Source of the DNA: Nisaea sp.
GTDB taxonomy: Bacteria > Pseudomonadota > Alphaproteobacteria > Thalassobaculales > Thalassobaculaceae
Direction: 5' to 3'
Length of the DNA stretch: 64,000 nt
NCBI RefSeq assembly: GCF_017640745.1
Contig: NZ_JAEPQA010000002.1
Coordinates: forward strand, 62,001-126,000
Shown here: in pieces, positions 46,117 to 54,211 of the stretch
Numbering within the stretch: the first letter of the stretch is position 1
How the letters are laid out: every line of letters starts with the position of its first letter
Made by a program: the position numbers and the translations under genes
The notes under the pieces: generated by a model
Seen by the model: the letters and a program-made list of their open reading frames with translations, nothing else
What the model was told of the DNA's origin: nothing
The model's database searches: none

Positions 46117-47600
46117 TGGTGTTTTGGGTCGTCGCCGGGGTTCTGACCTTCGGAACAATTCTCCTGCTGCTCTGGCCAGTGCTGTCCGCCGGGGGCGAGG
46201 ACGCCGCGGAGCGCGAAGCAGGCGACGAGGCGCTGGCGGTCTATCGCGACCAGCTGAGCGAGCTCGAGCGGGATCTGGAAGCCGGACGGCTCGGTGAAGA
46301 GGAATTCGAGGCGGCGAGGGTCGAGGTGCAGCGCCGGATGCTGGCGGCTTCGGCGGAACAGGGCCGCGGAGACGGTGCGTCTCCCGCCACGATCCGCAAG
46401 CGCCGTCTCGCGGCGGCCGTGCTGGTGATCTTCCTTCTGCCCGCCGGTGCCCTGCTGACTTACGTCGGCGTCGGGCGTCCCGGTTTGCCGGATTTGCCAC
46501 TCGCCAAGAGGACGGACGGCGCCGGCACGACCCGCATGGCGCAACAGTCACAACCCTCCGCTCAGCCTCAGCAGCCCGCTGGCGCCGCAGCGCAGCCGGG
46601 TGTCGCCGAGATGGTTGCCGGTCTCGAAGAGAAACTGAAGGCCAATCCGGAGGATGCGGACGGCTGGGCTCTGCTTGCCCGCTCCTACATGGTGACCGAG
46701 CGATACCGGGAAGCCGTCACGGCCTATGGGCGGGCTCTGGCTATGGTGCCGGACAATATCCAGCTCGTTGCGGCGCGCGGCGAGGCGCTGGTGCTGGCTG
46801 CGGACGGCATGGTCCCGCCGGCAGCGGTGGAGGACTTCCGCAAGGTCAACATGGCACAGCCGCAGGAGCCGCGCTCGCGCTACTATCTCGGGCTCGCGCG
46901 CAGCCAGGCGGCGGATCCGGTCGGGGCGCTGAAATGGTGGATTGCGCTGGAAGCTGATTCGCCTGCGGATGCGCCGTGGCGGGCCCTCGTCACCCAGCGG
47001 ATCGAAGAGGTTGGCGCCGAAGCTGGCATCGACGTCGCGGCGCTGCGGGCGGCGGAGCGTGCAAACCGTCCGGCATCTGCTGCGCCGCAAATCTCCCGCG
47101 CGCCCGTGCCGGGACCGACCGAGGAAGACGTCAAGGCTGCCGGCGAAATGAGCGCTGAGGACCGCTCGGCGATGATCCAGTCCATGGTCGACCGGCTCGC
47201 CACCCGGCTCGAGCAGGAGCCTGACGATCTCGACGGTTGGGTTCGGCTCGCGAGGGCCTACGGCGTGCTTGGCCGGACGGGTGAAGCGCTGAAGGCGCAT
47301 GCCAACGCGGCCAGGCTGGCGCCTGACGATCTCCAGATCCAGCTCGACTATGCGCGCGCCCTGTTCCCGCCAGGTACGCCGGAGAGCGGGATCACTGACG
47401 AGTTCGCGGCGCTGGTGGACCATATCCGCCAGATCGCGCCGGACAGTCCGGACGGTCTCTTTTATGGCGGACTCGTCGCCGCGACCCGGGGCGATGCCGC
47501 AACCGCGAAAGAGCTCTGGGGCGCGTTGCTCGAGAGGATGGGGCCGAACGCTCCCGCTCGCGGCATGCTCGAACGCCGTATCGAGGCTCTCGGGGGTTAG
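46116..47600 (+). CDS. ccmI: Cytochrome c maturation TPR protein CcmI
   Basis: 494-aa apocytochrome-binding chaperone. Two N-terminal helices (WVVAGVLTFGTILLLLWPVL and LAAAVLVIFLLPAGALL) flank a leucine-zipper-like loop (VYRDQLSELERDLEAGRL). A Gln/Pro-rich linker and periplasmic TPRs (about 150-270 and 345-490) recognise apocytochrome C termini. Last gene of the ccm operon. Confidence 0.94.
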   Translation: MVFWVVAGVLTFGTILLLLWPVLSAGGEDAAEREAGDEALAVYRDQLSELERDLEAGRLGEEEFEAARVEVQRRMLAASAEQGRGDGASPATIRKRRLAAAVLVIFLLPAGALLTYVGVGRPGLPDLPLAKRTDGAGTTRMAQQSQPSAQPQQPAGAAAQPGVAEMVAGLEEKLKANPEDADGWALLARSYMVTERYREAVTAYGRALAMVPDNIQLVAARGEALVLAADGMVPPAAVEDFRKVNMAQPQEPRSRYYLGLARSQAADPVGALKWWIALEADSPADAPWRALVTQRIEEVGAEAGIDVAALRAAERANRPASAAPQISRAPVPGPTEEDVKAAGEMSAEDRSAMIQSMVDRLATRLEQEPDDLDGWVRLARAYGVLGRTGEALKAHANAARLAPDDLQIQLDYARALFPPGTPESGITDEFAALVDHIRQIAPDSPDGLFYGGLVAATRGDAATAKELWGALLERMGPNAPARGMLERRIEALGG

Positions 47601-47653
47601 GCGAAAGAGCGTCCGGCCGGCGCTATTTTCATGTCGATTCCGTGACATAAATC

Positions 47654-47681
47654 TTGCCGGTTCTGGAATGGCCATTATGCT
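47654..47681 (+). promoter_or_regulatory. Candidate promoter of the amino acid ABC operon
   Basis: TTGCCG (47654-47659), a 16-base spacer and TATGCT (47676-47681) lie about 33 bp before the ATPase ATG. The match is modest. Confidence 0.3.
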
Positions 47682-47714
47682 GCGCCTGACTGTCACCGTT
47701 GGGATAGCGATAAC

Positions 47715-48506
47715 ATGGCTTTAGCGCACGCGCCGGACTCAGCATCGGCTGCGTTGGTCGTCAAGGACCTGCACAAGAGCTTCGCCGGCCTCGAAGTGCT
47801 CAAGGGTGTTTCCCTTGAGGCCCGCCAGGGCGACGTCATCTCCATGATCGGTTCCTCCGGCAGCGGCAAGAGTACCTTTTTGCGCTGCATCAACCTGCTC
47901 GAGATCCCCGACCGCGGCGTCGTCTCGGTGAACGGCGAGACCATCGCCATGAAGCCGGGGCCGAACGGCACCCAGCAACCGGCCGACATGCGCCAGGTCG
48001 ACCGCATCCGCTCGCGGCTCGCCATGGTGTTCCAGAATTTCAATCTCTGGACCCACATGACGGTTCTGGAGAACGTCATCGAGGCGCCGGTCCACGTGCT
48101 TGGCGTGCCGCGCGAAGAGGCCATTGCCCGTGCCGAGGCCCTGCTGGACAAGGTTGGCATCCGCGACAAGCGGGACCAGTATCCGAGCCATCTTTCCGGC
48201 GGCCAGCAGCAGCGCTGCGCGATCGCGCGCGCGCTCGCGATGGAGCCGCAGGTCATGCTGTTCGACGAACCGACCTCCGCGCTCGATCCGGAACTCGTCG
48301 GCGAGGTGCTTCTGGTGATGCGCCAGCTGGCCGATGAGGGGCGCACCATGATCATCGTCACCCACGAAATCGATTTCGCTCGCGACGTCTCGAGCGAGGT
48401 TGTCTTCCTGCACGAGGGGCGTGTGGAAGAACAGGGGCCGCCCGAACAGGTGTTCGACGACCCACGATCGGAACGCTGCCGCCAGTTCGTCAAACGCAAG
48501 AACTGA
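47715..48506 (+). CDS. Polar amino acid ABC transporter ATPase (HisP-like)
   Basis: 263-aa cytoplasmic ATPase for uptake of basic or polar amino acids. Walker A GSSGSGKST at 46-54, Q-loop VFQNFNLWTHMTVLENV, signature LSGGQQQRCAIARAL, Walker B VMLFDEPTSALDPEL. The histidine/arginine subgroup insertion after domain one is present (GPNGTQQPADMRQVDRI). First gene of an ATPase - binding protein - permease - permease operon. Confidence 0.95.
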   Translation: MALAHAPDSASAALVVKDLHKSFAGLEVLKGVSLEARQGDVISMIGSSGSGKSTFLRCINLLEIPDRGVVSVNGETIAMKPGPNGTQQPADMRQVDRIRSRLAMVFQNFNLWTHMTVLENVIEAPVHVLGVPREEAIARAEALLDKVGIRDKRDQYPSHLSGGQQQRCAIARALAMEPQVMLFDEPTSALDPELVGEVLLVMRQLADEGRTMIIVTHEIDFARDVSSEVVFLHEGRVEEQGPPEQVFDDPRSERCRQFVKRKN

Positions 48507-48552
48507 CGGCCGCGCCGATTACCGACAGGGAAAAAAAACGGGAGCTTACAAA

Positions 48553-49404
48553 ATGAAGCGTTTTCTGACTGCAGTGGCGCTCGCGTCCATCGCCTTCAGC
48601 GGTGCCGCCTACGCCAAGGATTTCAAGGAAGGCAGCACGGTCCGCATCGCGACCGAAGGCGCCTACGCACCGTGGAACTTCACCAACAGCTCCGGCAAGC
48701 TGGAAGGCTTCGAAGTCGATCTCTATGCCGATCTCTGCGAGCGCATGAAGGTTCAGTGCGAACTGATGCAGACCGCCTGGGAAGGCATCATTCCGGCGCT
48801 GCAGGCCGGCAAGTTCGACGCGATCATGGCCGGCATGTCGATCACCGACAAGCGCAAGGAAGTCATCACCTTCTCGCGCAACTACATGGGCTCCCCGGCC
48901 TCCTTCGTGGTGCTGAAATCCAGCCCGCTGAGCGATCTGGGCGTCAAGCTCGAGACCGTCTCGCTGGCCGATATCGATGCGGGTGAGAAGGCCGCCATCG
49001 ACACCATGAAGGCTGCGCTCAAGGGCAAGACCGTCGGCGTTCAGATCTCCACCACCCACGAGAATTTTCTGAACGAGTTCATGGGCGACACGGTCACCGT
49101 GAAGACCTACGACACCCAGGAGAACCTCGACCTCGATCTCGCGGCCGGCCGCATCGACGCGGCGCTGGCCTCGCTTTCCTACTGGGTGCCTTTGCTCGAA
49201 GGCGACAAGGGCAAGCAAATGACCATGACCGGTCCGAAGATGGACGGTGGTCCGTTCGGCAACGGCGTCGGCGCGGGCATCCGCAAGGACGATCAGGAAC
49301 TGGCCGACATGTTCACCAAGGCCATCGACGCGGCGATCGCCGACGGCACAATCTCGAAGCTCTCCACCAAGTGGTTCGGCTTCGACGGCACGCCGAAGGA
49401 CTGA
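48553..49404 (+). CDS. Polar amino acid ABC transporter binding protein
   Basis: 283-aa periplasmic SBP_bac_3 receptor with a cleavable signal (LTAVALASIAFSGAAYA, cut near AYA-KD). Ligand-site motifs are EGAYAPWNFTNSSGKLEGFEVDL, shortened here to its core YAPWNF and GFEVDL, then AWEGIIPALQAGKFDAIMAG and MSITDKRKEVITFS. It is closest in pattern to lysine/arginine/ornithine and histidine receptors. A stem-loop follows the gene, in keeping with the usual excess of receptor over permease. Confidence 0.93.
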   Translation: MKRFLTAVALASIAFSGAAYAKDFKEGSTVRIATEGAYAPWNFTNSSGKLEGFEVDLYADLCERMKVQCELMQTAWEGIIPALQAGKFDAIMAGMSITDKRKEVITFSRNYMGSPASFVVLKSSPLSDLGVKLETVSLADIDAGEKAAIDTMKAALKGKTVGVQISTTHENFLNEFMGDTVTVKTYDTQENLDLDLAAGRIDAALASLSYWVPLLEGDKGKQMTMTGPKMDGGPFGNGVGAGIRKDDQELADMFTKAIDAAIADGTISKLSTKWFGFDGTPKD

Positions 49405-49427
49405 TCGTCCGAGTGACCTGAAAGACG

Positions 49428-49453
49428 CACGGCCGCCTCTCGGGGCGGCCGTG
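49428..49453 (+). repeat. Intercistronic stem-loop after the binding-protein gene
   Basis: CACGGCCGCC (49428-49437) and GGCGGCCGTG (49444-49453) form a perfect 10-bp stem on a six-base loop without a T-run. It probably stabilises the receptor mRNA or reduces read-through to the permeases. Confidence 0.6.
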
Positions 49454-49485
49454 TGCATGAGAAACGAGGCGAAGAGGCGCGATGC

Positions 49486-50199
49486 ATGCCTGACTGGATG
49501 CTGCTGCTGCAATGGGGCGACGACGGCTGGGGCGACGAGATGGTCCGCGGCATGCTGATGACGCTTGCCGTCGCCTGTGCCGCCTTTCTGCTCGGCATCG
49601 TGATCGGCATGTTCGGTGCCGCGCTCAAGCTCTCCCGCTATCTCGTTCTCCGCTTCGTCGGGGAGGCCTACACCACTTTGATCCGGGGCGTTCCGGACCT
49701 GCTGATCATCTACCTGCTGTTCTTCGGCGGCAGCATGGCGGTAATGGCGGTCGCCCGAGTGTTCGGCTACGGCGAATACATCGAGCTAGACGCCTTCGCC
49801 ATTGGCACCATCGCGCTCGGCACCATTTCGGGCGCCTATGCGACCGAGGTGATCCGCGGTGCCGTGCTCTCCGTCCCGAAGGGGCAGATCGAGGCGGCCA
49901 AGGCCTGCGGCATGAGCCGCTTCCTGCTGTTCCGCCGGATCATGATCCCGCAGGTCGCCCGCTACGCCTTGCCGGGGCTCGGCAATGTCTGGCAGCTCAC
50001 CCTGAAGGACACCTCGCTGATTTCCGTCGTCGGCCTTGTCGAGATCATGCGGCAGGCATCCGTCGCCAGCGGCTCGACGCAGAAGCCTTTTACCTTCTAC
50101 CTGACCGCCGGCGTGCTCTATCTCGTGCTGACCGCCTTTTCGAACAAGGGCTTCGGGCTTGCCGAGCTCTGGGCCAACCGCGGCGTGCGGAGGGCCTGA
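49486..50199 (+). CDS. Polar amino acid ABC transporter permease (HisQ-like)
   Basis: 237-aa inner-membrane permease with about five helices. The HisQ/GlnP signature is visible in YTTLIRGVPDLLIIYLLFFGG. The EAA loop is EAAKACGMSRFLLFRRIMIPQVARYALPGLGN, seen here through its core EAAKACGMSRF. ATG 49486 is preferred to an ATG 33 bases upstream that lies in the stem-loop region. It pairs with the next permease. Confidence 0.93.
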   Translation: MPDWMLLLQWGDDGWGDEMVRGMLMTLAVACAAFLLGIVIGMFGAALKLSRYLVLRFVGEAYTTLIRGVPDLLIIYLLFFGGSMAVMAVARVFGYGEYIELDAFAIGTIALGTISGAYATEVIRGAVLSVPKGQIEAAKACGMSRFLLFRRIMIPQVARYALPGLGNVWQLTLKDTSLISVVGLVEIMRQASVASGSTQKPFTFYLTAGVLYLVLTAFSNKGFGLAELWANRGVRRA

Positions 50200-50202
50200 G
50201 CG

Positions 50203-50949
50203 ATGGATTTCGATCTCATGGCGGAAGCCCTGCCGAAGATCCTCGACGGATTGCCGGTCACCATGGCCCTCGCGGCGACTTCGCTGTTCGCCGGCTTCTT
50301 CCTCGCCGTTGGCATCGCGCTGATGCGGCTGTCCTCCTTCAGGCCGGTCTCGGCCTTCGCCTATGGCTTCGTCTATGTCTTCCGCGGCACGCCGCTGCTG
50401 GTGCAGATCTTCCTGATCTATTACGGCACCGGGCAGTTCGAGGTCGTGCGGGAAAGCTTTCTCTGGCCGGTGCTGCGCGAGGCCTGGTGGTGCGCGATCC
50501 TGGCGCTGACGCTGAATACCGGTGCCTATACCAGCGAGATCATCCGCGGCGGCATCCTCTCGGTGCCGTTCGGCCAGGTCGAGGCGGCCAAGGCTTGCGG
50601 CATGAACGCGCTGATGCGTTTCCGCCGCATCGTGTTCCCGCAGGCGATCCGTCAGGCCCTGCCGGCCTACGGCAACGAAATCATCCTGATGATCAAGTCG
50701 ACCTCGCTCGCCAGCACCATCACCTTGCTGGAAATGACCGGGATCGCGCGGAAGATGATCTCGCAGACCTACAAGCCGCTCGAGATCTTCCTCGTTGCCG
50801 CGGTCTTCTACCTGACGCTGGTCTTCGTCGTGACCCGGCTCGTCGCCTTTATCGAGCACAGGCTCAATCCGGATCGCCGCGATGCGGTCCGCAGTGCCAA
50901 GGGCAAGGACATGACCACCGTGGCAGCGGTCGGTTCCGATGTCCGCTGA
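50203..50949 (+). CDS. Polar amino acid ABC transporter permease (HisM-like)
   Basis: 248-aa permease, paralogous to the preceding one, beginning 3 bp after it. FRGTPLLVQIFLIYYG is the HisM/ArtM signature, and EAAKACGMNALMRFRRIVFP is the ATPase-contact loop. The C terminus overlaps the following acetyltransferase gene by 11 bp. Confidence 0.94.
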   Translation: MDFDLMAEALPKILDGLPVTMALAATSLFAGFFLAVGIALMRLSSFRPVSAFAYGFVYVFRGTPLLVQIFLIYYGTGQFEVVRESFLWPVLREAWWCAILALTLNTGAYTSEIIRGGILSVPFGQVEAAKACGMNALMRFRRIVFPQAIRQALPAYGNEIILMIKSTSLASTITLLEMTGIARKMISQTYKPLEIFLVAAVFYLTLVFVVTRLVAFIEHRLNPDRRDAVRSAKGKDMTTVAAVGSDVR

Positions 50950-51460
50950 GACCGCCGAGATCGTTCTCCGCCGGGCCGGACCAGCCGATGAGGGCACCAT
51001 CCGCCGCTGGCTCGTCGCGCCGCATGTCGCCCGCCGGACCTATAGGCTGTTCTCGGATATCGTCGAGACCCTGGAAGATGTTCTGAGGGACCCGCTGGCG
51101 GGCCTCTTTATCGCCGAACTGGATGACCGCCCGATCGGTCTCGTTCATGTCTACAAGGCCCAAGGCGATCAGCGCTGGGCCGGGGTTGCCGACGTGACCG
51201 AGCGGACGCGCGCGATCGACTTTCTGATCGGCGCGACTGACATGGTCAACAAGAAGCTCGGCCGCCGCATGCTGAATGCGCTGGCGGCTCAGGTGTTCCG
51301 CGATCCCGGGATCGACCGCATCGTCGTCTGCCCGCATGCCGACAACTGGCCGGCGATCATTGCTCTCAAGCGCGCCGGCTTCCGGGAAAAGGGACGGCAT
51401 CCGGATGCCGCCCTCAACGCGATGTACCTGACGGTGACCCCAGCCACGCTGAAGAAATAG
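50939..51460 (+). CDS. GNAT-family N-acetyltransferase (AAC(6')-like)
   Basis: 173-aa acetyl-CoA-dependent acyltransferase. The layout (LRRAGPADEGTIRRWL, FIAELDDRPIGLVHVYKA, DFLIGATDMVNKKLGRRML, then DRIVVCPHADNWPAIIALKRAGF) resembles the Acetyltransf_8 / aminoglycoside 6'-N-acetyltransferase-like group and siderophore-type acyltransferases. The 11-bp overlap with the amino acid permease gene shows translational coupling, so the natural substrate may be an amino-acid derivative. Antibiotic resistance should not be inferred. Confidence 0.85.
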   Translation: MSAETAEIVLRRAGPADEGTIRRWLVAPHVARRTYRLFSDIVETLEDVLRDPLAGLFIAELDDRPIGLVHVYKAQGDQRWAGVADVTERTRAIDFLIGATDMVNKKLGRRMLNALAAQVFRDPGIDRIVVCPHADNWPAIIALKRAGFREKGRHPDAALNAMYLTVTPATLKK

Positions 51461-51543
51461 CGGGTAACTCGTGCCTCTTCGGCGCGCACTGTGCTGACGC
51501 ATTGGAATTTGCCCGGGAAACCGCGCGCGCCTAGGCTTCCAGC

Positions 51544-52479
51544 ATGACATCAGACCACGCTGCGGCGGCACCTGCGCCGCTCGCCAAGCCTTTCACCGCC
51601 GCCGTTCTCTTCATGCTCGCCGCGATCACCGTGCTGCCCTGCATGAACGTGCTCGTGCGCTATCTCTCGACGGACTATTCGACCACGCAGATCGTCTGGG
51701 CCCGCTATGCCGGGCACCTGCTCTTCGCCCTCGTGATCTTCCTGCCGAGCCACGGTCTCGGGCTGCTGAGGGCGCAGAAGCCGGGCGTGCATATCATCCG
51801 CTCGGTACTGATGTTCGTCTGCACCTGCCTGTTTTTCCTCGCCGTGCGCTATATCGAGGTGCCGGTCGCGAGCGCGATCAACTTCACCTCGCCGATCATC
51901 GTGACAGCCCTCGCGGTTCCCTTTCTCGGCGAGAAGGTCGGCTGGCGCCGCTGGGTCGCTGTGCTGGTCGGCTTCGGTGGCGCGCTGATTATCATCCGTC
52001 CGGGCGGCGCCGAGAGCCACTGGGCGATGCTCTGCGTGCTCGGGACGGCCTTCTTCTATGCCGTCTATCAGGTTCTCACGCGAAAATATGCGAGCAGCGA
52101 CTCCGCCGAGACCTCGATCACATATATCGCGCTGATCGGCGCGTTGATCCCGAGTTTTATCCTTCCCTTCGACTACAAACTGCCGGACAACGCGCTCGAT
52201 TACGGTCTATTCGCGCTGGTCGGTTTCCTCGGCGGGCTCGGGCATTTCTTCGTCATCAAGGCCTTCCGACTCGGCGAGGCCTCGCTGCTCTCGCCCTTCA
52301 ACTACGGTCAACTCCTGATGGCGACGCTGCTGACCTACCTGCTGTTCGGAACCCTGCCGGACGCGATGACCTGGCTCGGCGCCGGGATCATCGTCGTCAG
52401 CGGGCTCTATATCACCTACCGGGAAGCCAAGCGTACGCGCACGCCAGGCGTGGCGACAGAGGCGGCGGCGGCGCGTTGA
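51544..52479 (+). CDS. EamA/DMT-family transporter
   Basis: 311-aa inner-membrane carrier with ten predicted helices in two EamA repeats. INFTSPIIVTALAVPFLGEKVGWRRW ends repeat one (core FTSPIIVTALAVPFLGEKVG), and LLSPFNYGQLLMATLLTYLLFG lies in repeat two. It is similar in organisation to the transporter at 5441-6394, but not a close copy. The substrate is unknown. Confidence 0.9.
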   Translation: MTSDHAAAAPAPLAKPFTAAVLFMLAAITVLPCMNVLVRYLSTDYSTTQIVWARYAGHLLFALVIFLPSHGLGLLRAQKPGVHIIRSVLMFVCTCLFFLAVRYIEVPVASAINFTSPIIVTALAVPFLGEKVGWRRWVAVLVGFGGALIIIRPGGAESHWAMLCVLGTAFFYAVYQVLTRKYASSDSAETSITYIALIGALIPSFILPFDYKLPDNALDYGLFALVGFLGGLGHFFVIKAFRLGEASLLSPFNYGQLLMATLLTYLLFGTLPDAMTWLGAGIIVVSGLYITYREAKRTRTPGVATEAAAAR

Positions 52480-52480
52480 A

Positions 52481-54211
52481 TCAGAGGCCCAGCTTCGTTT
52501 TCAGCCGGCCGGCGACCCGGTCCATCAGAGGCTTCCAGTCGAGGCCTTCTTCGGCGGTTCGCCGGTGGATGTGGATGCTTGGCCAGAACGGTACCTGATC
52601 GGTTCCGAGGAACGTCCAGTTCGCCGCATGAACCATGGCTTCGGCGGGTTTGCCGAGTGCTCCCGCGAGGCTCATCAGCAAATTGTTCGGAACGACGACT
52701 GCATCGAGTGCAGCCATCAGCGCGACGGTGTCGTCGATGTCATTCGTCAGATCGAGACCGTCCGGTCGGATGATTTCGACCGCGTTCGCTTTCTCCATAC
52801 CGGCGACTTCGTCTTCGGAATGATCATATTGCAGCGTGACGAAACGCACGCCGGCAAGCCGGAGGACGGCTGCAAGGTTCTCCGGTCCGGGATAATAGAC
52901 CGTACTCAAGTTGCGGCCGGCGCGGGACCGCCAGGAAAGGCCGAGATAGGGCGGTGGACCGAATTTTTCGAGTTCCATGCGCCAGTGAGTGACACGCTCC
53001 GGATCGGGCTTGAGAAAGCCGGCGCCGGCGGGGAAGTTCTCGAGCGATTTGCGGAACAGGCCAGGCAGGCTCCCCGCCATCACGAAACAGTCGGCTCCGG
53101 AGGCGGCCGTGATCTGACTGTAGTCGGCCGGAGACAGGCGATTTTCCGGTTTCCGCAGGCGGTCGAAAAAGCGGAAGTCCGGGAAGGACCGTTCGAACAG
53201 GGTGCGCAGCCGGTCCGTGCATTCTACGGTTATGCTGTCGAGATGGCCGGCGTCGAGCTCGGCCGCGAGATCGGCGAAGCAGCTGGCGAAGAGAACCTCG
53301 TCTCCGAGGCCCTGCTCAGCCGGCACGATTAGATTGCGGCCCGATTCCGGAGCGCCGCTCACCCAAATACGGGGAGGCAGGCCACGCCGCAATCTCGCGG
53401 TGGGGACAAGCCGCGCGTCATAGAGCCGCCAGCCATGCTCGAGTTTGCCGTCTGTGAGCAGATAAAGTCCGAGATTGAAGGCGATGACCGGATTGTCCGG
53501 CGCATGCCGGAAGGCCTGTCCCGCTTCCGCGGCCGCCTCGCTGTAACGGCCCGCGCGGTAGAGCGCCTGCGCATGGTTGGCGCGGCCGTCGGCATTTCTC
53601 GGATCCGACGTGACGGCGCGTCTGCCGCATAGCAGGGCGACGCCGGTTTGGTCGATCTCGAAAAAGACGGCGGAACGCGCGGCCCAGAGATTGGCCGCAT
53701 CCGGGCTCAGAACCAGACCGGTGCGGGTCGCCCTATCTGCTTCGTCGTGCTTCGCCACGCGGCGGAGCAGGGTGGCGCGCTGCTCCCATTTGTACGGGTC
53801 GAGCGGCGTAAGCCGGGTGGCCTGCCGGTGCGCGGCCATGGCCTCGGCGTTGCGGCCGAGGCGGATGGCGGTGTTCGCCCGCTGCATCCAGACCTCGGCA
53901 TTTGCGGCCGCGGCCGCCGTTGCCCGCCGGAAGCCGATGAGCGCCAGGGGGTCCTGGGTGCACCGGACGTGAAATGCGGCAAGGTTGAAGAGGGTGGAGG
54001 CGTTCGCGGGATCGAGAACCAGGGCTTTGCGGAAGGACAGGGTCGCTTCTGTCGCTTTGTCTTCCCGGGAGGCGCTGGCGACCGCAAAATATTCCCAGAT
54101 TGCGGCATCGTCCGGCGTTTCCTCGAGCAGTGCGCGGTAGGCCGCAGCTGCGCCGGTGAGGTCGCCTTGTCTGTGAAGGGCCAGCGCCCGGTCGAGAGCG
54201 GGTCGCCGCAT
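52481..54211 (-). CDS. TPR - glycosyltransferase-like fusion protein, divergent paralogue (3 of 3)
   Basis: 576-aa soluble protein. The first 250 residues are TPR-like (LALHRQGDLTGAAAAYRALL, EATLSFRKALVLDPANA, AAAEAGQAFRHAPDNP). The C-terminal half follows the same plan as the two upstream paralogues (LPPRIWVSGAPESGRNLIVP, EQGLGDEVLFASCFADL, LGLSWRSRAGRN, LTNDIDDTVALMAALDAVVVP) but is clearly more diverged. The modular layout resembles Caulobacter FlmG, a flagellin glycosyltransferase. Its ATG overlaps the stop of the preceding paralogue by 4 bp, so the two are translated together. Confidence 0.8.
   Translation of the reverse strand: MRRPALDRALALHRQGDLTGAAAAYRALLEETPDDAAIWEYFAVASASREDKATEATLSFRKALVLDPANASTLFNLAAFHVRCTQDPLALIGFRRATAAAAANAEVWMQRANTAIRLGRNAEAMAAHRQATRLTPLDPYKWEQRATLLRRVAKHDEADRATRTGLVLSPDAANLWAARSAVFFEIDQTGVALLCGRRAVTSDPRNADGRANHAQALYRAGRYSEAAAEAGQAFRHAPDNPVIAFNLGLYLLTDGKLEHGWRLYDARLVPTARLRRGLPPRIWVSGAPESGRNLIVPAEQGLGDEVLFASCFADLAAELDAGHLDSITVECTDRLRTLFERSFPDFRFFDRLRKPENRLSPADYSQITAASGADCFVMAGSLPGLFRKSLENFPAGAGFLKPDPERVTHWRMELEKFGPPPYLGLSWRSRAGRNLSTVYYPGPENLAAVLRLAGVRFVTLQYDHSEDEVAGMEKANAVEIIRPDGLDLTNDIDDTVALMAALDAVVVPNNLLMSLAGALGKPAEAMVHAANWTFLGTDQVPFWPSIHIHRRTAEEGLDWKPLMDRVAGRLKTKLGL

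Noticed and set aside
50939-51460. GNAT protein as a second acetyltransferase toxin
   Set aside because: No DUF1778 or other antitoxin precedes it; it overlaps a permease gene and has a different domain layout from the TacT-like protein at 61794.
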